Origin: Neoceratodus forsteri
Taxonomy: Eukaryota > Chordata > Ceratodontiformes > Ceratodontidae
Reading direction: 5' to 3'
Length of the DNA: 64,000 bases
Assembly (NCBI GenBank): GCA_016271365.2
Contig: CM057451.1
Location: 366,379,501-366,443,500 of the forward strand
Shown: positions 55,713-64,000 of the stretch, in pieces
Layout: each line of letters begins with the position of its first letter
How positions within the stretch are numbered: position 1 is the stretch's first letter
Translations under genes and position numbers: made by a program
The notes under the pieces: generated by a model
The model's input: the letters and a program-made list of their open reading frames with translations, nothing else
What the model was told of the DNA's origin: nothing
Databases searched by the model: none

Positions 55713-55958
55713 TCTTTTCGAGAAGTGCCATGGGATCTTTAATGTCCACCTGAACAACCACCAGAACAGGCAGACGGGAACTCGGTTTAATGTCTCATCT
55801 GAAAGACGGCACCCCAGGAGTGCACCACCCCCCTCATGCTGCACTACAGTGTCATTACTGGAATTTAACTCAAGTGCCTGGTGTGGGGCTAGAACCCACA
55901 GCCTTCTGATCTTACAGCCTCAGAGGCGAGTGTGCAACCAGCTAAGCCACTGACTTGG
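55713..55958 (-). mobile_element. tRNA-derived SINE with conserved central domain
   Basis: Minus-strand head with A box TGGCTTAGCTGGTT (plus-strand 55937-55950) and B box GGTTCTAGCCC (55886-55897), spaced as in a tRNA gene. A central block follows (plus-strand CTCGGTTTAATGTCTCATCT, 55781-55800), and then the GATCCCATGGCAC-type block (55725-55740). I recall this central block as common to SINEs of many fishes. It lacks a long tail and abuts the L1 3' end and the start of a LINE fragment. Confidence 0.8.
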
Positions 55959-56204
55959 AAGTATGTTAAAAATTATGACTCAATATTTAATTTATTCACT
56001 AAAAAAGCTATTTAAATACACCATAGACAGCAGCCAAATCCCCAGCAAATGGAAAAAGGCTAACGTGCTTCCCCTTTTTAAAAACGGTGAAAAACATAAT
56101 GTTAGCAACTGCAGACCCATTAACCTAACATCAATAATATGCAAAACACTAGAGGGATAATACATGGAATATTATCTTCCTTGAATACTATCGATCCAGA
56201 TCAA

Positions 56205-58050
56205 CACAATTTTAATAATAATAATAATCCTAATAATAATGTGCTTTATTTTTACCTCATCTTTCTAAAATTAAGGCGCCTTGACAGTAAAATACATGAG
56301 AATAAAACAGGATGCAATACAACCATCAATACAATAAATACAGGGTTTCACAAAATTCAATAAAATACCATCAGGTAGGGTAAGGCTTGAAGCCACAGGT
56401 GGGATCTTGAGGGCCTGTTTTAAATCCCTCCATGGTCACGCACTCCCGAAGCTGACGGGTAGAGAATTCCAAAGGGCTGGGGCCGTGCACATAAATGCAC
56501 GGGCCCGCAGAGATTTTAAAGAAACCTTTGGAATCTCTAGCAACCCCTCATCAGCCGAGCGGAGCGATTGCTTGGGGCAGTATGGCAACAGAAGCTCATT
56601 CAGGTAGTCCGGGCCCAGTCCGTGTAGGGCTTTATAAGTCAGAAGTCCAACTTTAAAGGTGATCTGCCACTGTACCGGCAACCAGTGCAGCTCTTGCAGC
56701 ACCGGGGAGATATGACAGGTCCGAGGAGTACCCATCAATAACCGGGCTGCAGTGTTCTGCACTAGCTGCAAGCGGTGGATATCAACCCCAGGTAGCCCAA
56801 GATAAAGGGAGTTGCAGTAATCAAGGCACGAGCTCACAAAGGTGTGGACCAATGTAGATAGGTCACCGGACGGAACGCGGTGCTTAATCCTGGAGATGTT
56901 CCTTAGATGGTAAAAGGAAGATTGACGACTGCCGACACCTGCGACTGCAGTGCCAGCCCATCGTCAAAAATCACCCCCAGGTTTCGCACCCGTTCAGATG
57001 TAAGGAGCTGGGAACCATCAAGAAAAAGTCCTGAAGGTAAACCAGTTCCCACCACCTCTATCTGGCAACCAGGGTCCACAAACATCATCTCAATCTTCTC
57101 CAAGTTTAACCTCAGCCAGTTCGAATTCATCCAATCCTGGATTTCAGCGAGGCTGTTGTTAAATACCAAGACAGCTCTATCCTGATCAGGCGCAAAAGAT
57201 AGGTAGAGATGGGTATCATCAGCATAGCAGTGAAATCTCAGCCCATAACTTCTTACAATGTCTCTGAGGGGCAGCACGTACACTGCAAACAACATGGGGA
57301 CAACACCGAACCCTGAGGTACCCCACATGACAGAGAGAGTGGGTCAGAGGAATATATCCCCGATACCACCCCTTGAGTTCTGCCAGTGAGGAAAGAGCTA
57401 AACCACTTGAGGACTGTACTAGACAGACCACAGATGAACCTCAGGTGTTCGAGAAGAACTCCATGGTCCACAGTGTCAAACGCTGATGAGAGATCAAGAA
57501 GAACCAAGATGGAACGTCTCTTCCTATCTCTCGCCATGAAGAGATCATTGAGCACCTGAACCAGCGCAGTCTCGGTACTATGCCTCTTTTTGAAAACTGG
57601 ATTGGAGAGGTTCATAAATGTCATGGATGGTCAAATGGTTCTCCAGTTGTAGGGCCACTACTTTCTCAATCACCTTCCCCACAAAGGGAAGGTTAGAGAT
57701 CAGTCTGTAGTTGGCAGGACAGTCGGAGTCCAGAGAAGCTTTCTTCAGGAGGGGCGTTACCACCGCCTCCTTCAGGGAGCTAGGAAACTCACCTGTCTTC
57801 AAGGAGCACCAGACTATCCGTGCTAGGACTGGGCCAATGGTATCACAGCAACCCCTGATCAGGGTAGTTGGGCCCAGATCCAAACTACAGCATGTAGGGT
57901 GCATACCCTGGACAATCCGCATGACATCAATGAACTCCGGGCTGGTCAAAGGAACTCCAGGAGAACTGAGGGACAGTGACCGAGCACCGATCCATGACAT
58001 CCCATAGAGTGTGCTGGTTGGTTTTAAGAAAAGGAGATACTGCATCGCAA
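56205..58050 (-). mobile_element. L2/Rex1-type LINE (5'-truncated)
   Basis: A minus-strand LINE with an AATAATAATAAT-type tail (plus-strand 56212-56245) next to GGCGCCTTGACAG, the kind of 3' end seen in Rex1/L2 elements. It sits within the CR1-like LINE. It includes RT from the palm approach to the C-terminus; the endonuclease is missing. Confidence 0.8.
56436..58045 (-). pseudogene. L2/Rex1-type reverse transcriptase
   Basis: In order: TGEFPSSLKEAVVTPLLKKA, NYRLISNLPFVGKVIEKVVA, KKRHSTETALVQVLNDLFMA, ILVLLDLSSAFDTVDHGVLL, LTGRTQGVVSGIYSSDPLSL and CGVPQGSVLSPCC (58045-57253). After a frameshift, LRDIVRSYGLRFHCYADDTH with YADD intact, SNWLRLNLEKIEMMFV (57328-56903), and the C-terminal HTFVSSCLDYCNSLYLGLPG to AFMCTAPALWNSLP. 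Two frameshifts at least. Compared with its host LINE it is well preserved. Confidence 0.88.
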
Positions 58051-59270
58051 ATCTATTGTGTTTCTATGAAAAAGTGAGTCATCACTTGGATAATAAAACA
58101 CCATGTGACATTTTTTTTGGGACTTTAGCAAAGCCTTTGATCTTCTGCCTCACTGGGCAGTCACTGATAAACTAAAATCACATCATATGAACTCAAAATA
58201 TGTTGCGTGGATCTCTAACTGGTTGGAGGGATGTACTCAGAGGGCTGTAATCAATCGCGTTGTGTCGAATGAGGGCACAGTTACTAGCAGAGTACCTCAG
58301 GGGATCTGTATTGGGGCCTCTTATATTTTATATCTTTATGTCAGATCTAACTGAGAATATACATAGCTGGAGTACGAAGTACACCGATGATGCAAAAATA
58401 AGTGGCACATGCAGCTCAACAGAAGAAGAAAACTGGATTCAGGGAGATCTAAATCATATCACAAATTGGGCATCAACTTGGGAGATGCATTTTTATCATG
58501 GTAAATGCAAAGTTATACATTTAGGGGCCAAGAATAAAAACATCTCTACTTTTTGTGTGGAAAACTACTTACTGAAACTGATAATGAAAAAGATTTAGGT
58601 ATCACAATAAGTAACAATTTAAGTAGTACTAAGCACATTAATGAAGCTATTAATAAAGCTAACAAAATTATATGGTCATTCCGAAGGAATACAAAGTCTA
58701 GTGATCAAACAGTATTAGCTCCCCTTAATAGGTTCTATGTTTGCCCACATTTGGATTATGGCTGCCAGTTCTACTGTGCCCATATAAATGGAGCAAAGTT
58801 TTCCAGGTAGAAAGTGTACAGCAAGGAATGACAAACTACATGTTAGGATTACAGGAGTCTAGTTATCAAGACAGGTTAAAACACTTAAATCTCATGACAT
58901 CTGGAATGAGGCGTTTAAGAGGTGATTTGCTACTCATGAGGCAAAACTGTCCAAGGTCCTTACTTGATGAATGAAATGGGATTTGAGTTTAAGCCTGGTT
59001 CTATTAATACTAGGTGGCATCTACTCCAAATAAGAGAACAAAACTTTTAACAGTTTAAAAGAAAATATTTTTCACAAAGAACAGCTAATTGTTGGAATTC
59101 ACTTCCAAAAGACATAATTATTAGCAATAATAAATAGACCTTTAAGAACAGACTGAATAAATTAATATTGTCCGGAACAAACCTACAGTATTATGGGTAC
59201 TGGTAAGGAGTATTAAATGGGCTTTGGCCTACTGCTCCTAAACCCATCTTAGTATGAACCTTAGTACAGT

Positions 59271-60180
59271 ATGAACTGTGACCTCGACCACTGACTGGTT
59301 GGTCATCGGCAAGAGGAATCTTTTAGTAGATTGCTGTAGATCACATGCCTGGCCACATTAAGCAACACAGGTGCCAAAGACCTGACCCTGGGTGGAAGCT
59401 GATCCCACGGAGGAGCGGAAGGGGAACACCGACTAGACCATGTCCTCCTGAGTGAGGACCAGAAGCACTGGGGTCTGCAAGATCGATTCCTCAACCTCGT
59501 CTGACAGCTGGTTGGATAGGCTCAAGAAACATCTTGGCAGCCTGCTCAACCAGAATCTAAGTCAACCAGCTTGACAAGGAAAATGAAAAGCCTTCGACCT
59601 GCCCCTCAACCAAGGGGTGCTCAGCAGCCATTGAGTAGTTGGGTGAGTCCAGGGACTGAGAGGATCCAGATCACTCCTGGTCCCATGACTGACAGTGCTT
59701 GCTTTTGGCACCATGGGCTGCAGGGCTATCCCCCATGGTCTGAAGAGCTAAACACATTTCATGGAATTCTCCTGTGAAAGACCTCCTGACACTGGCCTGA
59801 GGGAACAGCATGAAGACCAAGGAAGTATCCGACGTGGCCGCCATCACTTCCGCCTCAAGAACTGCAAGCTATTTAGCTGACCCTGCCACAGCCAAGACCT
59901 TCTTGAAGCCCTTAGGGTGGTCCTTCAGTTCCCGATCCTAAGGTCAATCCAGTGAGAGCTGGAGTTTTCTGTCCTCGAGGGACTCAGGAAGCATACTTTT
60001 GCAAAAGCCACATCTGGCCATGTCGTGTTGCCCACTGAGGCAGTACATACACCTGCTGTGCAGAGCAGTGACCAACATCTTCTGCCAGCACCTAGTGCAG
60101 AATTTGACGCCTGGTTTCTGCTGGTCCATTGTCAATCCAGAGACGGAGCCGAGGGAACCGTGAAACAAGTGTTTAAAAAT
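59271..60180 (-). pseudogene. DIRS alpha2 gag, N-terminal part
   Basis: The minus-strand frame 60138-59944 begins MDQQKPGVKFCTRCWQKML and has CMYCLSGQHDMARCGFCKSM, the Cys/His cluster marking the start of DIRS gag. Downstream sequence parallels alpha1 (29060-29780), for example the CDLQQT-type stretch around 59330. It breaks off at about 59278, in register with the end of the other half at 42953. The start Met at 60129 fits the other copies (gamma 16818, beta 36807). Confidence 0.75.
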
Positions 60181-60269
60181 AATGACAACTCTGATTAGAA
60201 AGTTCATCTACAGTGCAGATAACCTAAGTGGGAGCCGCGAGGGAGGTGGCCTGTTCTTCCAGTGGAAAG

Positions 60270-60405
60270 AAATATCTAATGTCGGTGAATACACTGCCAT
60301 GGTGGTGGGAGAAGCTTTGCTTAAAGATGCTTTCCAATGACATTGTTCCAGTAGAACTGCCCAGAGTGTGGATACATGAACCATATCAAAGCTCCTAGAA
60401 ACAAA
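60270..60405. repeat. DIRS alpha2 right inverted terminal repeat
   Basis: Reverse-complement partner of 37079-37200, with shared phrases GCTTTGCTTAAAGA, GTAGAACTGC and AGAGTGTGGATACATGAACC. It parallels the alpha1 right repeat at 30640-30772. The terminus is near CTCCTAGAAAC at 60402. Confidence 0.7.
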
Positions 60406-60690
60406 TTTATCAGGGAAAATGGATCACCACTGATATTGTATAAATACCCTCGCCATGTCTACTATCTGCAGGGAGGACAGGTGGATGAGCTAAATGGAAT
60501 TGTCTACTATCCACTGTTTAAAAAAGTTGGTCTTGTGCATAAGGTAGTATGATTTGCCATCCCTGTAGGAGAAGACAGGACATTGACAAGGAACGTGTAC
60601 TGTTACCACACCTACACACCTGCTTAAAAAAGCCAACGCCAAAAAAATCAGTGATGCCATATTTGTCTACAAGAATTAACATTACAAAGC
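60406..60690. other. Unassigned spacer
   Basis: No gene or repeat recognised between the right end of DIRS alpha2 and the start of CR1 copy d. Confidence 0.4.
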
Positions 60691-60707
60691 CACAAAATTA
60701 AAACACA

Positions 60708-60950
60708 GTGGAACTGAAAATAACAACGGAACCCACTCGTGAGGGAGCAATCTTAGACCTTGTACTCTCAAACGGGGGCAGTGAGAGGATCTCAGATCTA
60801 GAAGTGGGTTGCCATCTGGGAACAAGTGACCATCAAACAGTGTGGTTCATGTTAAACTCAGCTACAGAGTCAAGCCATACAAAAGTGAGGGTACTGGACT
60901 TCAGGAGGGCTGACTTTGGCAAGATGGAGAGTGCCTCAGAAAAGCACTAG
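60708..60950 (+). pseudogene. CR1 copy d endonuclease C-terminus
   Basis: About 80 residues: TREGAILDLVLSNGGSERIS, then LEVGCHLGTSDHQTVWFMLN, where S-D-H is the endonuclease catalytic signature, and KVRVLDFRRADFGKM. It precedes a frame-shifted linker (60960-61300) leading to the RT. The N-terminal endonuclease half is absent, so the domain is inactive. Confidence 0.8.
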
Positions 60951-61303
60951 CAAACAGTCTAGAAAGAGGTGTGGAGCAACAATGGGGAATCATCAAACTG
61001 CCATCACAGAGGCAACAAGCCTTTGTGTGAAGCAAATAAACAAATCAAAATGAAGAAAAACCCTACTATGGTTCTCAAAAGAGGTGGCTGTGAAAGTCAG
61101 GAAGAAAAAGATAGCATTCGAAGTATAAGGAAACACAGAAGGAGCAGGACAGAGAGCTGTACCAGTTAAGGCAGAAGGAAGCAGGGAGGGAAGTCAGAAT
61201 AGCAAAGGCCCAAACTGAGGAAAAGATAGCCAACTCCGTTAAGAAGGGGGATAAAACCTTTTATAGGTACATCAGCGAGCGTAGAAAGACAAAGGGAGGG
61301 ATA

Positions 61304-62896
61304 GTGAGGCTGAACAGAATGAACAGTGGGTGGGCAGAGGGGGACAGTGAAAAAGCAGGGATACTGAATGAATATTTCTGCTCAGTATTCACAAAAGAGG
61401 AGGGGGAAGTGCCTAATCCAATTAACAGAAGCACTCTTGATAGGGGGGTCGATCCCAGTCCTTTCACAGAAGAAAGGGTTCTGCAAGAACTCCTAAAACT
61501 GAAGATGGACACAGCAATGGGGCCTGATGTAATTCACCCCAGAATTCTAAAAGAACTAAGGGGGGAACTAGTGAAACCACTGGCTACTCTTTTTAATAAA
61601 TCATGGGAGGATGGTGTGGTACCTGAGGACTGGAGGAAGGCGGATGTGATTCCCCTTCACAAAAGTGGGACCAAGACAGAGGCAGAAAACTACAGACCTG
61701 TCAGTTTGACCTCTGTGGTAGGGAAAGTGATGGAGTCACTTCTGAAGGAAAGAATAGTTGAGTACCTAGGGCCAGTAGGGCACAGGACCCAAGGCAGCAT
61801 GGGTTCGCCCGGGAAGGTCATGTCAGGCGAATCTAATAGATTTCTTTGACTGGGTGACCAAAGTAGTAGACCAGGAGGGGCTGTGGACATGGCCTACCTA
61901 GACTTTAGCAAGGCATTGACACAGTCCCACACAAAGATTAATAGTCAAATTAACCAGCCTGGGAGTGGGTCCCAGGGTGGTAGCCTGGGTAAAACATTGG
62001 CTGGACAACAGGACACAGAAGGTAATTGTAAATGGAGTCCACTCTGAAGAAAGAGGGGTTACTAGTGGCGTACCGCAGGGTTCAGTATTGGGTCCAGTCC
62101 TTTTTAATGTCTTCATAAGTGACATTGCAGAGGGACTGGAAGGAAAAGTGTGCCTCTTTGCAGATGACACAAAGATCTGCAACAGGGTTGATACACAAGG
62201 AGGCGTGGAAAGGATAAGGGACTTGGCAAGGTTGGAGGAATGGTCAGAAGTATGGCAGCTAGGATTCAATGCAAAGAAGTACAATAATGCACCTGGGAAA
62301 CAAGAACCCAGGGGAAGAATACATAATGGGGGGAGGTAGTAACAACAACAAAAAAGGAAAGGGACCTGGGGGTAATCATATCAGATGACCTTAAGGTTAG
62401 CAAGCAATGTGAGAAGGCAGTAGGGAGGGCTGGGGATATATTGGGATGCATAGGGAGAGGCATCAGCAGCAGAAAACAGGAAGTTGTTATCCCTCTGTAC
62501 AGACAGTTGGTGAGACCCCATCTGGAGTACTACGTCCAGTTCTGGAGACCACATCTCCGCAAGGACACAGACAGGATAGAGGCAATCCAGAGGAGGGCAA
62601 CTAAAATGGTGCAGGGTCTGCAAGAGAAGCCGTATGAGGAGAGACTAAAGGAGCTTAATATGTATACCCTTGAGGAAAGAAGGGAGAGAGGGGACATGAT
62701 AGAAACTTTTAAGTACCTCAGTGGAATCAACAAAGTCCAAGAGGGTAGCATCTTTCAGAAAAAGAGACGTGCAAGAACAAGGGGACACAATTTAAAGATA
62801 GAGGGGCGGTTTAGGGGCAATGTGAGGAAGTATTATTTCACAGAGAGGGTAGTGGATGCATGGAACAGCCTTCCTCTGGGAGGTTGTGGGGTCTAA
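61304..62896 (+). pseudogene. CR1 copy d reverse transcriptase
   Basis: Frame one (61304-61849): GPDVIHPRILKELRGELVKP, DWRKADVIPLHKSGTKTEAE, NYRPVSLTSVVGKVMESLLK. A shifted stretch has the DFSKA core. Frame two (61965-62339): WLDNRTQKVIVNGVHSEERG, SGVPQGSVLGPVLFNVFISD, VCLFADDTKICN with FADD intact. Frame three (62441-62896): GRGISSRKQEVVIPLYRQLV, RPHLEYYVQFWRPHLRKD, AIQRRATKMVQGL, and the FRGNVRKYYFTERVVDAWNS end. Three or more frameshifts but all catalytic motifs legible, so a fairly young copy. Confidence 0.9.
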
Positions 62897-63169
62897 AACT
62901 GTGGAGAATTCAAGAATGCATGGGACAGACATAAGGCAATTCTGGGGGGTAGAAGAAATAGGCTGTTGGTTAACCAGGATCTAAGGCCTATCCTGCAGGT
63001 AGAGAAATGGGCAGACTAGATGGGCCATCAAAGTCTATGTTTCTATGTTTCTAACCAGGACACTTCTGCAACTGATGGAAACGCAGATGTAGGCCACACA
63101 CATGCATACACACACACTAAATAAAGGGCTTTGTACTTTTCGATCCTTATAGGACTCCAAAGAACTCAC

Positions 63170-63308
63170 CCCCTTTCACTTCCACAGTTGTCTTGTCGCT
63201 GTCACTTTCACCATTGGCATCGGTCACTTTAAGCTGAAAGGTGTACATTCCTTCCACCAGGTTGGAGAGAAGAAGAACAGCTTGATGGTCAGAGCCATTT
63301 AAAACGTC
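63170..63308 (-). CDS. KIAA0319L: Host exon: PKD-domain segment of a KIAA0319-like protein
   Basis: A 139-base exon on the minus strand with acceptor CTTCTACCTAACAG and donor GTGAGT. It begins in phase 0 and ends in phase 1. The 46 codons have no stop and include the phrase NLVEGMYTFQLKVTDANGES and then TTVEVK. This is the end of a PKD (Ig-like) repeat. From memory it matches the last PKD repeat of KIAA0319L, a single-pass membrane glycoprotein of the secretory and endosomal system, better than its paralogue KIAA0319. No second exon was found, so the transposon-filled 63 kb downstream on that strand is presumably a single intron. The paralogue choice is inference. Confidence 0.7.
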
Positions 63309-63723
63309 CTGTTAGGTAGAAGCAAAGGTTTACATGAACCTCAATGAAATCAAGTGCCTTAATGCCCTTCCACTGTAGTTAAAAATGCTGGTAAACATAT
63401 AGAAAGCAACTGGTGTCCTTTCTTATATGTTTATTGCACAGCTGAAGCAGTACAACGAAAAATGTTTTCCCCAAAAAGCTAGTTTCTGCTACAGTTAAGA
63501 AAAATATTAGTATAACTGTCTAATGTACTTGTCTAGGTAACTCCTATACTGCATACCATGAGTCTTTTTTTAATTTTTCAGTCCTAACCCTTACCAGGCC
63601 TACAATGCTATTTCTATGCAAAATGTGGTGGTCATCTTTTTTTTCTTGAGAAAAAATGTAATTAAAACATTTATAAAAATACTCAAATGTTGGTGGATTT
63701 AGAAAATTGTACCAAGATGCCTA
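63309..63723. other. Host intron upstream of the exon
   Basis: AT-rich, without recognised repeats. Upstream of the exon in minus-strand orientation it supplies the pyrimidine-rich acceptor context. Confidence 0.5.
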
Positions 63724-64000
63724 TGTAACCCCTAGATGGCGCTATCCCAGGGGCTACTACCCCTGCCTGATTTGCCACTAACAGGTTGAGGGGCCTGGAT
63801 CCAATGGCGGGTGCCTCCACCCAGGAGGTCAGGGCTTGCAATAGTTAAACTAACTTGGTCACAGCCCTCTGGACACTGCAACCCCCTTTCTTCCCACTAG
63901 TGGCCCACACAATATATCAAATTACCTTCACAGTATACACTTACCTCCAGGCTCTGGTTCCGCACCTGGGACCTCCTGTGAAATGAGATACAGTGCAACA
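63724..64000 (-). mobile_element. Second copy of the TGTAACCCC LTR-like element (runs off window)
   Basis: 63724-63960 is the reverse complement of about 48600-48838: TGTAACCCCTAGATGGCGCT, then CCCTGCCTG, AGGTTGAGGGGCCT, GGCGGGTGCCTCCACCCAG and CACAGCCCTCTGG. It is therefore inserted in the opposite orientation to the copy at 46980. The other end and target duplication lie outside the window. Confidence 0.75.

Larger units (their letters stand above)
55963..58974 (+). pseudogene. CR1-like reverse transcriptase (split)
   Basis: The first part has IPSKWKKANVLPLFKNGEKH and CRPINLTSIICKTLEG. After the inserted minus-strand LINE, KVSHHLDNKTPCDIFF runs into DFSKAFDLLPHW in a shifted frame (58060-58150). 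Then WISNWLEGCTQRAVINRVVS, a changed SRVPQG motif, and the catalytic box YTDD in place of YADD (58380). The C-terminus has WASTWEMHFYHGKCKVIHLG, ESVQQGMTNYMLGLQ and MRRLRGDLLLM. Stops and shifts throughout. Inactive. Confidence 0.75.
55959..59270 (+). mobile_element. CR1-like LINE, split by an L2/Rex1-type LINE
   Basis: The RT start lies at 55959-56205 and the rest at 58051-59000, with the 3' region to about 59270. Near its end are the repeats CTTAGTATGAAC and CTTAGTACAGTATGAAC. The protein phrases on either side of the insertion fit together as one RT. This family is different in sequence from CR1 copies a-d and has more substitutions, so it is probably older. Confidence 0.75.
31212..60405 (-). 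mobile_element. DIRS alpha2, a composite broken by several insertions
   Basis: Pieces: left terminus 31212-31246, then 37079-42953 (rest of the left repeat, complementary region, recombinase, RNase H, RT, most of gag), then 59270-60405 (N-terminal gag and right repeat). The left terminus is assigned because 31214-31246 (ATTACTCACCCATTAACC and following) resembles the reverse complement of the internal complementary region at 37275-37305. Gag stops at GAGCAGGATTAAGAACGG (42953) and resumes about 16 bases later in register at 59278, judged against alpha1 (29030-29060). Confidence 0.7.
60691..63056 (+). mobile_element. CR1 LINE, copy d
   Basis: The longest CR1 here: the end of the endonuclease (60700-60950), linker, RT and 3' end with ATGGGCCATCAAAGTCTATG followed by TTTCTATG repeats at 63040-63056. 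It is used as the reference for judging the borders of copies a-c. 5'-truncated within the endonuclease. Confidence 0.9.

Noticed and set aside
55886..55950. Possible functional tRNA gene
   Set aside because: The A and B boxes are good, but the sequence continues into a SINE body and the acceptor stem does not close.
63933..63964. Exon-like segment on the minus strand between a CACAG acceptor and a GTAAGT donor
   Set aside because: It lies inside the second copy of the LTR-like element; the corresponding place in the first copy also has a GGTAAGT, so this belongs to the repeat and not to the host gene.
1..64000. CRISPR arrays, rRNA, operons, bacterial promoters or terminators
   Set aside because: None seen; the sequence is eukaryotic transposon-rich DNA and the direct repeats found are not spaced like a CRISPR array.

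Overview
This is a eukaryotic, almost certainly vertebrate, intronic or intergenic window from a large, repeat-swollen genome. It has no operons, no bacterial-type genes, no CRISPR and no rRNA. The one recognisable host feature is a short minus-strand exon near the right edge (63170-63308), with consensus splice sites. It encodes part of a PKD (polycystic kidney disease) repeat that matches KIAA0319L or its paralogue KIAA0319. Everything else that can be identified is transposable-element DNA. The mix (DIRS-type tyrosine-recombinase retrotransposons, CR1, L2 and Tx1/L1 LINEs, and tRNA-derived SINEs) fits an amphibian such as a caecilian or salamander, or a lungfish. The sequence alone does not fix the species.

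Layout. 1-2461 holds a foldback MITE, the 3' end of a Tx1-type L1 and a minus-strand CR1 (copy a). 2462-3790 is the 5' part of a DIRS element (family delta). From about 3.8 to 60.4 kb the window resolves into two adjacent minus-strand DIRS elements of one family (alpha), each blown apart by younger insertions. Alpha1 survives as 3791-5605, 20304-21018 and 28616-30772. It is split first by a 14.7 kb insertion with inverted ends and a 9-bp target duplication (5606-20303), which carries an L2 LINE (copy b) and a nearly complete DIRS (gamma, 11709-17384). It is split again by CR1 copy b (21019-28615), which carries an L2 LINE (copy a, 21700-27466), which in turn carries a palindromic repeat (22521-24795). 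Alpha1 also holds a tRNA-derived SINE.

Alpha2 survives as 31212-31246, 37079-42953 and 59270-60405. A complete DIRS (beta, 31247-37078) sits inside its left inverted repeat. It also holds an unidentified 1.1 kb segment, CR1 copy c, and a 16.3 kb block. That block is a Tx1/L1 element itself interrupted by a probable solo LTR, an L2 LINE (copy c), a SINE and a second palindromic repeat, followed by another SINE and a CR1-like LINE that is interrupted by an L2/Rex1-type LINE.

60406-63056 carries a plus-strand CR1 (copy d), followed by the host exon and the start of a second copy of the LTR-like element.

How parts work together: in intact DIRS elements Gag packages RNA, the reverse transcriptase-RNase H copies it, and the tyrosine recombinase inserts a circular DNA without target duplication. 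The inverted terminal repeats and internal complementary region that this model needs are visible in gamma and beta. Nearly all coding regions are broken by stops and frameshifts; the gamma recombinase is the most intact. Frames were assessed by eye and element borders are usually good to about 5-30 bases.
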